Source: Palsa-147 sp036513895
GTDB taxonomy: Bacteria; Acidobacteriota; Terriglobia; Acidiferrales; UBA7541
Reading direction: 5' to 3'
Assembly: GCA_036513895.1 (NCBI GenBank)
Contig: DATBYF010000072.1
Coordinates: 1 to 64,000, forward strand
DNA: 64,000 nucleotides
A model generated the notes under the pieces. It was not told the origin of the DNA, did not search any database, and was given only the letters and a program-made list of their open reading frames with translations. Made by a program: the position numbers and the translations under genes. Numbering within the stretch: position 1 is the first letter of the stretch; each line of letters begins with the position of its first letter. This document shows, piece by piece, positions 1-8,083 of the stretch.

Positions 1-107
1 GTCACGTAGAACTTCTCGCCGTATCCGCGCAGCTCTCCGAGGAATGCCGCAGGAATTTTCAGCCTGCCTTTTGCATCGACCGTAGCGGGATGATTGCCCC
101 GAAGCAT
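1..107 (-). CDS. mraZ: Transcriptional regulator MraZ, N-terminal 35 residues (runs off left edge)
   Basis: Reading leftward from ATG at 105-107 the protein begins MLRGNHPATVDAKGRLKIPA, the typical MraZ opening (AbrB-like swapped-hairpin fold, DAKGR segment). MraZ is the DNA-binding regulator at the head of the division and cell-wall (dcw) cluster, which should lie left of the window. Only about a quarter of the usual roughly 145 residues is visible, so intactness cannot be judged. The call is strengthened by the array of GTGG repeats just upstream, which is what MraZ binds to control its own operon. Confidence 0.9.
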   Translation of the reverse strand, partial: MLRGNHPATVDAKGRLKIPAAFLGELRGYGEKFYV

Positions 108-148
108 TTCTCACGCTGCCTGACTCGCCGAAAGATCGTCCATGCCTA

Positions 149-193
149 GCCACTGTACCCTACTTTTGCCCACTTAATTCCACATTTGGCCAC
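149..193 (-). promoter_or_regulatory. MraZ box: five GTGG-type repeats at exact 10-bp spacing
   Basis: On the minus strand five pentamers recur every 10 bp: GTGGC (189-193), GTGGA (179-183), GTGGG (169-173), the degenerate GTAGG (159-163) and GTGGC (149-153). MraZ is known to bind direct GTGG/TGGG-type repeats one helical turn apart in front of mraZ. The array lies between the promoter and the mraZ start, so bound protein would block transcription. The remaining DNA up to the next gene (224-463) shows nothing I can name. Confidence 0.85.
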
Positions 194-195
194 TG

Positions 196-223
196 ATAAT
201 AGTCAGGACAGAGGGGATGTCAA
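196..223 (-). promoter_or_regulatory. Sigma-70 type promoter of mraZ
   Basis: On the minus strand a perfect -35 TTGACA (218-223) is followed after 16 bp by TATTAT (196-201). Transcription would start at the edge of the GTGG repeat array, placing the repeats over the start site and early leader. Confidence 0.75.
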
Positions 224-463
224 GCGGAAAGCGTATGAAAACAAAACTTTTTTCGGCGACGACTGAGCGATATTTAGATTCTCTGAAGCACTACCCCTAC
301 ATGTAGTATGTCGCTGAACGGTGTCAACGATTCCTTGTTAGGTTGCAGCACAAACGCGTTCTTGTGTCGTATGAGTAAACAGGGTGGAGATCAAATTTGC
401 AGGGTCCAAAGCAGAACCGCATCTTTGAAAAATCTGTATCGATATGAAACCAGGTTGGGAGCG

Positions 464-1165
464 CTATTGCGTGGGCGGTGGCGGGTTTCGAAACGTGTTC
501 AGATCTCGCAGCGTTTGCTGCTCATCGGGGGATAGGCCGCGCATGAATTCCGGATCGTTCAGCTTGGCTTCACGTGTCGCGGGAGGCATATTGTTGAGCA
601 CCCGCTGACGGCCGAGAATTAACTGGCGACGCTCGGGCGAAAGCGCCTGCCAGCGCGGCAAGAGATTGTCGCGGACGTATTGCTTCTGGTCCGGAGTCAT
701 CTGACCGAAGACTTCCTCGCGCCTGCGAAATTCATTCCTCTGTTCAGGCGTAAGCTGATTCCATTTCTCGAGATTCTGGCGAATTTGCGCTTGGCGGTCG
801 GGCGGGAGGCTTTTGAAGCGAGCGTTATTCTGCATGAAGCGGTGCTGCTCTTCGGGAGATAGATCCCTAAGCTGGTCCACCCATTTCGGCGGGAGACCCG
901 CCATGCTGCGAGCGTTTGGCTGTCCTTGGGCCGGGGCAGCGGCATTCGGCCGCGCCGCGCCATTTTCAGTGGGCCGCGGATTTGCAGCCGGCTTCTGATT
1001 CACGCTGGGCTCTGTTGCCGGAATTGGCTTACTCGGATTTTTTTGTGCGGCTGCGCGACGATTCTGGATGCGGTGATATCGCTGCTGTGCCGAGGCAGAC
1101 TGCACCGAAAGCGCGAGAAGCGCTGCGCAACACAGCACGCGAAATATGGACGAGCGGCCGATCAC
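464..1165 (-). CDS. Exported DUF3106 protein
   Basis: A 233-residue protein with an N-terminal signal sequence (about residues 1-26, cleavage likely after SASA), then a Pro/Ala/Gln-rich linker, then from about residue 90 a repetitive helical region full of LSPEE, LTPEQR, MTPDQ and LSPERRQ units. That pattern is the DUF3106 family, exported proteins of unknown function. The GTG start overlaps the last base of the anti-sigma stop codon, so it is the third gene of a sigma/anti-sigma operon. Its position suggests an envelope role linked to that sigma factor, which is inference. Confidence 0.8.
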   Translation of the reverse strand: MIGRSSIFRVLCCAALLALSVQSASAQQRYHRIQNRRAAAQKNPSKPIPATEPSVNQKPAANPRPTENGAARPNAAAPAQGQPNARSMAGLPPKWVDQLRDLSPEEQHRFMQNNARFKSLPPDRQAQIRQNLEKWNQLTPEQRNEFRRREEVFGQMTPDQKQYVRDNLLPRWQALSPERRQLILGRQRVLNNMPPATREAKLNDPEFMRGLSPDEQQTLRDLNTFRNPPPPTQ

Positions 1166-1677
1166 TAAATCTGGCCGTCCTTTGGCTGCTGATCTGGCTG
1201 AGTCTGCTCCGGCTCCTGCGTCGCAACGGGCAATTCAGAGAGCGCGTCGAAGCCCTTCAGCACGTCGTAGTTTTCAAGAACGCCGAGATCCTTAATTACG
1301 TGAAAATCCTGCTCGCTTTGAGTGGTCGCAACCGAATTCTCCGCCGTTGGGAACTTGCCCATCCATACAGATAAAGCAAGCAAGATCGCCAGCGCAAACG
1401 CCAAACGAGGAGCCGGCACGAACCAGTCGAACAGACCTCTACGCGGCTCAGCGGAAATTCGCTCGCGCACGCGCGCGTCAAACGCACCTGATGGCTCAAT
1501 CGCAGGCATCTCGTTCAGGACGCCGAATAATCTTCGAAATTCTTCAATCCGCTCGCGGCATGCCGGACACACTGCGGCGTGCGATTCCACGGCACTTTGC
1601 TCGGCAGCATTTGCGCGTCCGTCAAGATATGGAATCAACTCGGAAGAAATTCGCTCGCAATTCGTTTTGTAATTCAT
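1165..1677 (-). CDS. Zinc-finger anti-sigma factor, single-pass membrane protein
   Basis: 170 residues. The N-terminal part carries the anti-sigma zinc finger: Cys7, then His33-x3-Cys37-x2-Cys40 (SHAAVCPAC). One membrane segment follows at about residues 91-107, then an acidic Gln/Pro-rich tail outside. Such proteins hold an ECF sigma factor inactive at the membrane until a signal releases it. The gene overlaps the upstream sigma factor gene by ATGA (1674-1677), the usual cognate arrangement. The outside part resembles no sensor domain I know. Confidence 0.88.
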   Translation of the reverse strand: MNYKTNCERISSELIPYLDGRANAAEQSAVESHAAVCPACRERIEEFRRLFGVLNEMPAIEPSGAFDARVRERISAEPRRGLFDWFVPAPRLAFALAILLALSVWMGKFPTAENSVATTQSEQDFHVIKDLGVLENYDVLKGFDALSELPVATQEPEQTQPDQQPKDGQI

Positions 1678-2300
1678 GATGGTCTTCCCTTCCCGGTCCC
1701 CGCCGTTTCGGCCGGAGCCGGCGACGCTGCTCCAGCAACGAGCGGCGCCAATTGAACTCTGAGTGTTTCGTAAGCCCGGAATAACGTCGATTTTAGCGCA
1801 GCTTCCGAGCAGTCAAGAACTTTCGCGATCTCCACGTAATCCATGTCTTCGTATTTGTGGAGCAAGACAGCGATGCGCTGTTTTTCGGGCAACGACTCCA
1901 CGGCATTGCGAATCATTGTCGCACGATCGCGTTCGAGCATTAACTGATCCACGCGCAACTCGCGCGCCGGCAGTTCCATGGAGCGCTCGTGCTCTTCGGC
2001 CGGAGCGTCGAGCGAAATTTCCAATTGGCGGTGACGCGTATCACGGATGCGATTGAGCGCCAGGTTTGTCGCGATGCGAAAAAGCCAAGTTGTGAACTTC
2101 GCGCTCGGCGCATACTTCGCGCGGGCGCGATAAACCCGGATGAAAACTTCCTGCGACAAATCTTCGGCCGTCCCCGAGTCGCGCACCATGCGATAGAGAA
2201 AACTGACAAGTGGCGTCCGGTAGCGCTGAAGCAAAAGTTCGAAGGACGCATCATCCCCCGCTTTCGCCTCCAGCATTAACTGGACGTCGGACCTGGCCAT
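1674..2300 (-). CDS. ECF-type RNA polymerase sigma factor (RpoE-like)
   Basis: About 208 residues from ATG 2298-2300. Region 2 is clear (YRMVRDSGTAEDLSQEVFIR, then FTTWLFRIATNLALNRIR) and region 4 follows (LPEKQRIAVLLHKYEDMDYV, then CSEAALKSTLFRA). It directs RNA polymerase to a specific promoter set and is presumably held by the next gene product. An in-frame GTG at 2325-2327 could add nine residues; neither start has a strong ribosome site. The C-terminal Ala/Pro/Gly tail is low complexity. Confidence 0.88.
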   Translation of the reverse strand: MARSDVQLMLEAKAGDDASFELLLQRYRTPLVSFLYRMVRDSGTAEDLSQEVFIRVYRARAKYAPSAKFTTWLFRIATNLALNRIRDTRHRQLEISLDAPAEEHERSMELPARELRVDQLMLERDRATMIRNAVESLPEKQRIAVLLHKYEDMDYVEIAKVLDCSEAALKSTLFRAYETLRVQLAPLVAGAASPAPAETAGTGKGRPS

Positions 2301-2465
2301 GATCGCCACATCATATCGAACACTCACTGGGCGATAAAGTTGCGTTTTGGCTAGGCTGGGGCCCCGTTAACCCATTGGATCGTCAATAGGATGCGGATAC
2401 GGGGGCTAAGCACTGCACAAGCTCCGGACAGCGGTTCGGGAGATCTCGGAGCGCCAGTGATCTTA

Positions 2466-3215
2466 CTAGGATGGTAACACCAATCGCAGCAACAACATAA
2501 GCAGGACACCCAAAAAGACGAGGACAGGCAATCCAGCGGACGGTTCGCGGTTTACCTCGGGGACCAAGTCCGACGCCGCCACGTAGATAGTGACTCCGGC
2601 GGAAAAAGGCAACGCCAAGGCCACCTCGCCGCGCAGAACGTACATCAGCCCCACACCGAGAAGCGTGGCACCGCCCAAGACAGCGGATGACAGAAGCGCG
2701 ACCCGGCGGCTCTGGCCGCTTGCCAGCATCAGCGACGCGACCGTGAAGCCTTCTGGAAGTTTGTGTAAAAATACAGCCATGAAAATTACCGCGCCAAGCC
2801 AGGCAGACACGAGAACGCCCGAGGCGATCGCGACGCCGTCAAAAAATGTGTGAATCACGAGACCGAGAAGAGCCGCGTAGCCTGCGTGCGCAGGCGATAA
2901 TTCCTCGTGATGCGTTTCTTCGCCGAAATGGAAATGCGGCGCGACGGTATGCTCAAAAAAATGCACGAGCATGTATCCGGCGAGGACCAGGACGAAAACA
3001 AATGTCGTGCGATTATTGAGCCGGAGCGATTCAGGAATCATTTCGAGGAATGCGGTGGCGAGCATGAAGCCCGCACCGAGCGCGATGAAATATTTCAGGT
3101 AGGCGCGCGACCATTGACGCCGGACTATCGTCAACCCGCCGAGAAGATTTGCAGCCGCGGCAATCACACCTAGAAGCAAAGCAAGCGCGAATCGGGAGGC
3201 ACCGGCAGGAACCAT
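2466..3215 (-). CDS. ZIP family metal transporter
   Basis: 249 residues from the ATG at 3213-3215; a longer reading into ychF gives Arg-rich shadow sequence and is rejected. About eight membrane segments are visible. The metal-site helices are present: HTFFDG (122-127) and HKLPEG (151-156), with a His-rich cytoplasmic loop (residues 94-103) and the AFLEMIPES segment. Proteins of this GufA/ZupT type move Zn2+ or other divalent ions into the cytoplasm. It begins 8 bp after the ychF stop, so it is probably co-transcribed. The exact metal cannot be read from the sequence. Confidence 0.87.
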   Translation of the reverse strand: MVPAGASRFALALLLGVIAAAANLLGGLTIVRRQWSRAYLKYFIALGAGFMLATAFLEMIPESLRLNNRTTFVFVLVLAGYMLVHFFEHTVAPHFHFGEETHHEELSPAHAGYAALLGLVIHTFFDGVAIASGVLVSAWLGAVIFMAVFLHKLPEGFTVASLMLASGQSRRVALLSSAVLGGATLLGVGLMYVLRGEVALALPFSAGVTIYVAASDLVPEVNREPSAGLPVLVFLGVLLMLLLRLVLPS

Positions 3216-3223
3216 GATCGATC

Positions 3224-4300
3224 TCAGCCGCCGTGGCGGAATAGAATTACGTCGCCATCTTGCACTATATATTCCTTGCCCTCGAGGCGAAACTGGCCGC
3301 GTTCTTTCGCGACGGCAAAGCTGCCCGCGGCCAACAAATCCTGCCAGCGCACCACTTCGGCTTTGATGAAGTTTTTTTCGATGTCGCTGTGGATCGCGCC
3401 GGCAGCTTTCTGCGCGGTCATTCCCCGTTCGATCGTCCAGGCGCGGCATTCGGGTTCGCCGCACGTCAGGAATGAAATCAGGCCCAAGAGGCGATACGTG
3501 GCCTGAATCAAGCGGTCGCGGCCGGATTCCGTGATGCCATAAGCCTTCATCATTTCCGCGGCCTCGGCGTCGGGAAGCTCGGCCAGCTCGGCTTCAATTT
3601 TTCCGCAGAATGGCACCACGGCGGTCTGAGGCTTCGTCCTTAGTTTTTCGAGTTTATGTTTTTCAATGGCGTGATCGAGATCGGAGACTTCGTCTTCCCC
3701 GAGATTGAGAACGTAAAGCATCGGTTTCTGCGTGAGAAACGTAAATCCGGTGACCGCCTTCTTTTCTTCGGGCTTGAAGTCCATTTCGCGCAGTGGCTTT
3801 TCGGCTTCGAGGGCCGCGCGGCAGCGAAGGAGCACACTTTGCTCCAGCTCGATCTGCGGGTCTTTCTTTTTCTTCAGATCTTTCTCGACGCGCTCGAGAC
3901 GGCGCGTGGCCTGCTCGAGATCGGTGAGCATTAGCTCGATTTCGATGCTGTCAATATCGCGCATCGCGTCAATGCTTCCGGACGGATGCGGGATGGCCGG
4001 ATCTTCGAAGACACGGACAACGTGGGCGAGCGCGTCGGCTTCGCGAAGAGGCACGAGCGACGCGGAATTTTTCTCGCGGTCCTTCTGCAGACCCCCGATA
4101 TCCACGTATTCGATCGTGGCGAACGTGATTTTCTTGGGCTTGAAAATTTCTGATAGCTGGGTAACGCGCGCATCGGGAACACGAGCGATGCCGACGTGAG
4201 CCTGTCCCGGCTGCGTGCGCGATTCCACGCGAGCGCGCGTGAGGATTCGAAACAAACTTGTCTTGCCGACCTGCGGCAGTCCTATAATTCCGGTTTGCAT
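3224..4300 (-). CDS. ychF: Ribosome-associated ATPase/GTPase YchF
   Basis: 358 residues, full length for the family. P-loop GLPQVGKTS at residues 7-15, a coiled-coil insertion around residues 130-165 (KKKKDPQIELEQ), and a C-terminal TGS domain ending in the FIKAEVVRWQDLL...EGKEYIVQDGDVI region. YchF is an Obg-related P-loop protein that binds ribosomes and prefers ATP, with a role in stress and redox response. An extended -10 element sits about ten bases before the start codon, implying a very short leader. The ZIP transporter follows directly. Confidence 0.95.
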   Translation of the reverse strand: MQTGIIGLPQVGKTSLFRILTRARVESRTQPGQAHVGIARVPDARVTQLSEIFKPKKITFATIEYVDIGGLQKDREKNSASLVPLREADALAHVVRVFEDPAIPHPSGSIDAMRDIDSIEIELMLTDLEQATRRLERVEKDLKKKKDPQIELEQSVLLRCRAALEAEKPLREMDFKPEEKKAVTGFTFLTQKPMLYVLNLGEDEVSDLDHAIEKHKLEKLRTKPQTAVVPFCGKIEAELAELPDAEAAEMMKAYGITESGRDRLIQATYRLLGLISFLTCGEPECRAWTIERGMTAQKAAGAIHSDIEKNFIKAEVVRWQDLLAAGSFAVAKERGQFRLEGKEYIVQDGDVILFRHGG

Positions 4301-4309
4301 GAGTGTGTG

Positions 4310-4318
4310 ATACTAGCA
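4310..4318 (-). promoter_or_regulatory. Extended -10 element for ychF
   Basis: On the minus strand TGCTAGTAT fits TGnTAnnAT. Its end is 9 bases before the ychF ATG, so transcription would start only a few bases ahead of the codon. It matches the same motif before several other genes here. Confidence 0.5.
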
Positions 4319-4338
4319 CGCGCTCGAGGTTCCTCAGA

Positions 4339-5016
4339 ATGCCTGCATCCAAAAAACCGAAGCGATATCCATTCAATCATTTAAAAGCTGTGCGCCATTT
4401 GGCCGGGATTGACCCGCATTTTGAGAGTCTTGTCGGACGCGTCGGGCGATTCCGGATGGAAATGGATACGCACCCAAGCCCGTACGAAGCGCTCATGGAA
4501 GCGATCGTCTACCAGCAATTGAACGGAAAAGCTGCGGCGTCAATCTTAAAGAAAGTGAAGGACCAAATCGGCGGCGGAGAATTCCCGACGCCGACGCAAG
4601 TTACGGCCGCGACCGACGGGGAGCTTCGCGCCGCTGGCCTTTCGCGGCAAAAAATTGCGGCGATTCGCGATCTGGCGGTGAAAACGATCGAGGGAATTGT
4701 CCCGAGAATGAGCGAAGTCGAAAATCTCAGCGATGACGAGATCGTCTCACGGCTAACGGCTGTGCATGGCGTGGGCGTCTGGACTGTCCACATGTTTTTG
4801 ATATTTCGCCTCGGTCGGCCGGATGTGCTGCCTACGCTTGATTACGCGGTGCAACAGGGGTTCAAGCTCGCGTACGGAAAACGAAAATTGCCGAAGCCCA
4901 AGCAGTTACTGGCGTTCGGAGAGCGCTGGCGGCCGTATCGAAGCGTCGCGAGTTGGTATTTGTGGCAGGCAGTTCATTTGCATCGATTGAAGAAGGCGAA
5001 TCCAAAGGCGCGATAA
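4339..5016 (+). CDS. DNA-3-methyladenine glycosylase II (AlkA-type, HhH-GPD)
   Basis: 225 residues from ATG 4339 (cgAGGttc upstream). The helix-hairpin-helix lies at about 139-150 (LTAVHGVGVWTV) and the catalytic aspartate is Asp168 in PTLDYAVQQG. Enzymes of this family excise alkylated bases such as 3-methyladenine from DNA. The protein lacks the extra N-terminal domain of E. coli AlkA, as is common in shorter family members. It is divergent from ychF and has a 38-bp spacing between start codons, so both promoters overlap there. Confidence 0.88.
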   Translation: MPASKKPKRYPFNHLKAVRHLAGIDPHFESLVGRVGRFRMEMDTHPSPYEALMEAIVYQQLNGKAAASILKKVKDQIGGGEFPTPTQVTAATDGELRAAGLSRQKIAAIRDLAVKTIEGIVPRMSEVENLSDDEIVSRLTAVHGVGVWTVHMFLIFRLGRPDVLPTLDYAVQQGFKLAYGKRKLPKPKQLLAFGERWRPYRSVASWYLWQAVHLHRLKKANPKAR

Positions 5017-5490
5017 TTACTTGCTGATTTCGCGAACAGTGAGGAAGAGGCCGGCGAGGCCCAGCAGAAGAACTGTGACTTCGATGCGAACGGAAGCGCG
5101 ATGCAGGCTGTCGAACTCCACTCGCAACGGGCTATCAACCGGCGTCGCATCAATCGAGCCCATCTCAACACGCAGCGCCGTCATACGCCGGGAAACAAAA
5201 TGCTGCGATGAAAACGTCAGCGCCATCATCAAGATCACCGCAAAGGCCGCCGGCCGAAACCATCCCGTTGGCAACTTCTGCTCGAGAATCAGGACCGCCA
5301 GATAAATAAACCCAGCGATTATTCCGCCCCAGTGCAACTGTCCAAGCGAATAGCCCACCACCGCGCCCGCATCGTGGCGATTGCTCAGGACCATGAACGC
5401 ACCCGGCGCGACGACGAAGCTCAAGAAGATAATGCTCCCCACCCACGTACCTAATGCGAATACTTCAACGAAACGCAGGATAGAGGTCAT
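5017..5490 (-). CDS. DUF4149 membrane protein (TMEM205-like)
   Basis: 157 residues with four predicted membrane segments (about 5-30, 48-68, 78-98 and 135-153). The opening LGTWVGSIIFLSFVVAP and the GQLHW segment are typical of DUF4149, a family of small integral membrane proteins without an established function. It is convergent with the AlkA-type gene, with no gap between the two stop codons. SD-like AGAGG lies just before the ATG. Confidence 0.78.
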   Translation of the reverse strand: MTSILRFVEVFALGTWVGSIIFLSFVVAPGAFMVLSNRHDAGAVVGYSLGQLHWGGIIAGFIYLAVLILEQKLPTGWFRPAAFAVILMMALTFSSQHFVSRRMTALRVEMGSIDATPVDSPLRVEFDSLHRASVRIEVTVLLLGLAGLFLTVREISK

Positions 5491-5602
5491 GGTGGGCTTC
5501 CATTAGAATGGGATTTCGGCCGGATTAAGTGGCGCGCTCCGTTTTGGTGAAGCGATCTTTCATTGAGGCAACTCGGAGCCTGGACGGCCGATCGAAGTTT
5601 GA

Positions 5603-5678
5603 TGGTGGGCGACCAAGGACTTGAACCTTGGACCTCTCCCGTGTGAGGGGAGCGCTCTAACCACTGAGCTAGTCGCCC
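5603..5678 (-). tRNA. tRNA-Val (anticodon CAC)
   Basis: The minus strand folds into a full cloverleaf: acceptor GGGCGAC/GTCGCCC, D arm GCTC/GAGC, anticodon stem CTCCC/GGGAG around loop CTCACAC, T arm CAAGG-TTCAAGT-CCTTG, discriminator A and an encoded CCA (5603-5605). The loop places CAC at positions 34-36, reading the valine codon GUG. No tRNA or rRNA gene adjoins it. It sits between a leftward membrane protein gene and the rightward MoxR gene, whose TTG start lies 39 bp past the tRNA 5' end. Confidence 0.95.
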
Positions 5679-5716
5679 GGAAACGACCTCATTCTTGTAG
5701 CAAAAGGCCGGACCAA

Positions 5717-6673
5717 TTGCAAACCAAGACCAGCTCCGCGCACACGCAGATCGCCGAACTGCAGGCGGCAATCGCGAGCGTCGTGAAGGGCAAGGAAGAT
5801 GTGATTCAGCTTGCTCTGATCACGCTTCTCGCTCGCGGGCATTTGCTGATCGAAGATGTGCCCGGCGTGGGAAAAACAACGCTTGCGCAGGCGCTTGCGC
5901 GCTCGTTTCATTGCACCTTTCAGCGCATTCAATTCACTTCAGACATGCTGCCGAGCGACGTGATTGGCGTAAGCGTATTCGATCCGGTGAGGCAGGCGTT
6001 CGAATTTAAGCCCGGGCCGATTTTCGCAAATGTGGTTCTCGCCGATGAAATCAACCGAACAACTCCCAAAACGCAATCGGCGCTGCTCGAGGCGATGAGC
6101 GAATCGCAAATCACCGTGGACAATTTCACGCACCGTCTACCGGAGCCGTTTCTCGTCGTCGCGACGCAGAATCCGATCGAGCATCACGGCACTTATCCAC
6201 TGCCGGAGTCGCAACTCGATCGCTTTCTGATGCGGATTCGCATGGGGTATCCCTCGAAGGCGAGCGAGAAGGAAATTGTGCGCAACGGAAGCAGCGCGTC
6301 TCCGGCCGAATCTGTAGTCGCTGCGATGGATGCCGCTGACGTGCTCGCGATGCAGGAAACCGTGAAGAGCGTCAAGGTGGACGACAGCCTGCTCGACTAC
6401 GCGCTCGAGATTGTGGAACGCACCAGAACTTCGGAGCAACTGAATTTAGGCGTGAGCCCGCGCGGCGTGGTGATGCTGCACCGTGCAGCACAGGCGCGCG
6501 CGTTTCTCGAAGGCCGCGATTATTGCCTTCCGGATGATTTCAAACGGCTCATTCTTCCTGTCTTCGCGCATCGTGTGGTTGTCAGTTCCCGATACGTTTC
6601 TACTCGAAAGAAATCGGCGCAAGCCGAATCCATCCTCGAAGAATTCATCGAGACGACTCGCGTTCCACTTTAA
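5717..6673 (+). CDS. MoxR-family AAA+ ATPase
   Basis: 318 residues from TTG 5717 (AAAAGG about 12 bases upstream). The ATG at 5621 lies inside the tRNA on the other strand and gives non-homologous sequence, so it is rejected. Walker A PGVGKTT (49-55), Walker B VVLADE (Asp110, Glu111), sensor region VVATQNPIEHHGTYPLPESQ, and the MoxR lid domain. MoxR ATPases act as chaperones that help assemble or mature partner proteins, usually DUF58/VWA proteins. The stop overlaps the next ATG (TAATG), the classic MoxR-DUF58 pairing. Confidence 0.92.
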   Translation: MQTKTSSAHTQIAELQAAIASVVKGKEDVIQLALITLLARGHLLIEDVPGVGKTTLAQALARSFHCTFQRIQFTSDMLPSDVIGVSVFDPVRQAFEFKPGPIFANVVLADEINRTTPKTQSALLEAMSESQITVDNFTHRLPEPFLVVATQNPIEHHGTYPLPESQLDRFLMRIRMGYPSKASEKEIVRNGSSASPAESVVAAMDAADVLAMQETVKSVKVDDSLLDYALEIVERTRTSEQLNLGVSPRGVVMLHRAAQARAFLEGRDYCLPDDFKRLILPVFAHRVVVSSRYVSTRKKSAQAESILEEFIETTRVPL

Positions 6674-8013
6674 TGTCCACATCATCCTTCGTCGCACGGC
6701 TCTGGAGCGAACGCGATCGCCCCGGATGGCGATTGTTCGCCGCTTCGATGGCGACGCTTGCCGTGGCGATGATATTGGCGCTGTTTTCGGCGGCGGTTGC
6801 GCAGGAAGGCAGAATCGGGCTCGCGACGGCGTCGGCTGTCGGCGCGCTTGGGCTTGCCGGTTGGGTCGCGGTGACGTTTGTGCCTGCTCTCGCGAAACGC
6901 ACGAGTCTGCGTTGGATTGCGTACCAAGTGGATTACAAGCTCACGCGCGAGGGAATTGCTTACCTCGGCGTAATTTTAATTGTGGTACTCGCGGCGGTAA
7001 ATACCGGTAACAATCTTCTCTTTCTAATACTCGGCTGCCTGCTGGCGGGAGTTTTGATTTCGGGCGTGCTTTCGCGCGCCGTTCTCACCGGGGTTGAGTT
7101 CAAGCTCGAATTGCCCGAACACATTTTTGCCGAGCAGCCGATCCTCGCGACTGTTGAAGTGAGAAACGACAAAGAAATGTGGCCGTCGATATCGCTACGC
7201 ATCGTGGGCGAAGGCAGCGCGAAGCATCCAGCGGAAATTCTGGCGCGTCCCGTGTATTTCCCATACGTGCCGAGGCGCAATTGCGCGCGGCAGAAAGTGC
7301 AGCTCGTTTTTCCGAAGCGCGGCATTTACAAGCAGGATGCCTTTGGCATTCGCACGAAATTCCCGTTCGGATTGTTCGAGAAAACACGGCGAGTGGAATC
7401 GCCACTTGAAGTCGTGGTTTATCCGCATGTTGAGCCCGCCGAGCAAACCTATGAAATTCTTCCGCTGATCAGCGGAGAGATGGCCAGCCACTTCAGCGGC
7501 CGTGGCAACGACTTGCACGCCATCCGCGAGTACTTGATGAGCGATAGCGCGAGATTCGTGGATTGGAAGCTGTCGGCGAAGACGGGCTCGCTCAAAGTTC
7601 GCGAGTACGCTCGCGAAGACGAGCGGCGGCTGATGCTCGTAATTGACCCATTCGTCGGCGCAGCGCGCACTGACCTCGGCAAGCTCGCGAGCGACGAGCA
7701 TGCGGCGCGATTCGAGCGCGCGGTCGCGTTGACGGCGAGCATCGCCTGGCATTTTCAAGGAATGAATGCCGTCATGCAGTTCCGCACGGACGGCATGGCG
7801 ACGCCGATGGCGCCGGCGAATGAAATTATTTACGACATTTTGCGCGAGCTCGCCTTCATTGAACCGAAGACATCGGAAGCGGGCGGCAAATTTCTCGACG
7901 AGTTGGCCACGGAGACGGAAGTTTTTAAAATCATCATCACGCGGCGAGCGCAACGCTCGCTGCCCTCAGCACTGTGGTCCACCTCTTACTTCATCTTTTT
8001 CGATTCACTGTAA
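6673..8013 (+). CDS. DUF58 domain membrane protein
   Basis: 446 residues. Two N-terminal membrane helices, then a further hydrophobic pair at about residues 95-130, then the soluble DUF58 region with the signature GRGNDLHAIREYLMSDSARF and VDWKLSAK near residues 276-305 and a VWA-like segment (LMLVIDPF). DUF58 proteins are the usual partners of MoxR ATPases and transglutaminase-like proteins; the mechanism is not settled. The start codon overlaps the moxR stop, indicating translational coupling. Confidence 0.88.
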   Translation: MSTSSFVARLWSERDRPGWRLFAASMATLAVAMILALFSAAVAQEGRIGLATASAVGALGLAGWVAVTFVPALAKRTSLRWIAYQVDYKLTREGIAYLGVILIVVLAAVNTGNNLLFLILGCLLAGVLISGVLSRAVLTGVEFKLELPEHIFAEQPILATVEVRNDKEMWPSISLRIVGEGSAKHPAEILARPVYFPYVPRRNCARQKVQLVFPKRGIYKQDAFGIRTKFPFGLFEKTRRVESPLEVVVYPHVEPAEQTYEILPLISGEMASHFSGRGNDLHAIREYLMSDSARFVDWKLSAKTGSLKVREYAREDERRLMLVIDPFVGAARTDLGKLASDEHAARFERAVALTASIAWHFQGMNAVMQFRTDGMATPMAPANEIIYDILRELAFIEPKTSEAGGKFLDELATETEVFKIIITRRAQRSLPSALWSTSYFIFFDSL

Positions 8014-8083
8014 TCGCGCTCGGCTCGTCGCATGGCTTACGCCACTGGCGCCGCCTTCAACCTGTGCGAAAATAGCACGGCAA

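Noticed and set aside
3216..3464. Longer ZIP transporter frame
   Set aside because: It runs into ychF in another frame and yields Arg-rich shadow sequence; ATG 3213-3215 fits the first membrane helix.
5621..5716. Upstream extension of the MoxR frame
   Set aside because: It lies inside the tRNA-Val gene on the opposite strand and gives no homology; the TTG at 5717 fits the family start.
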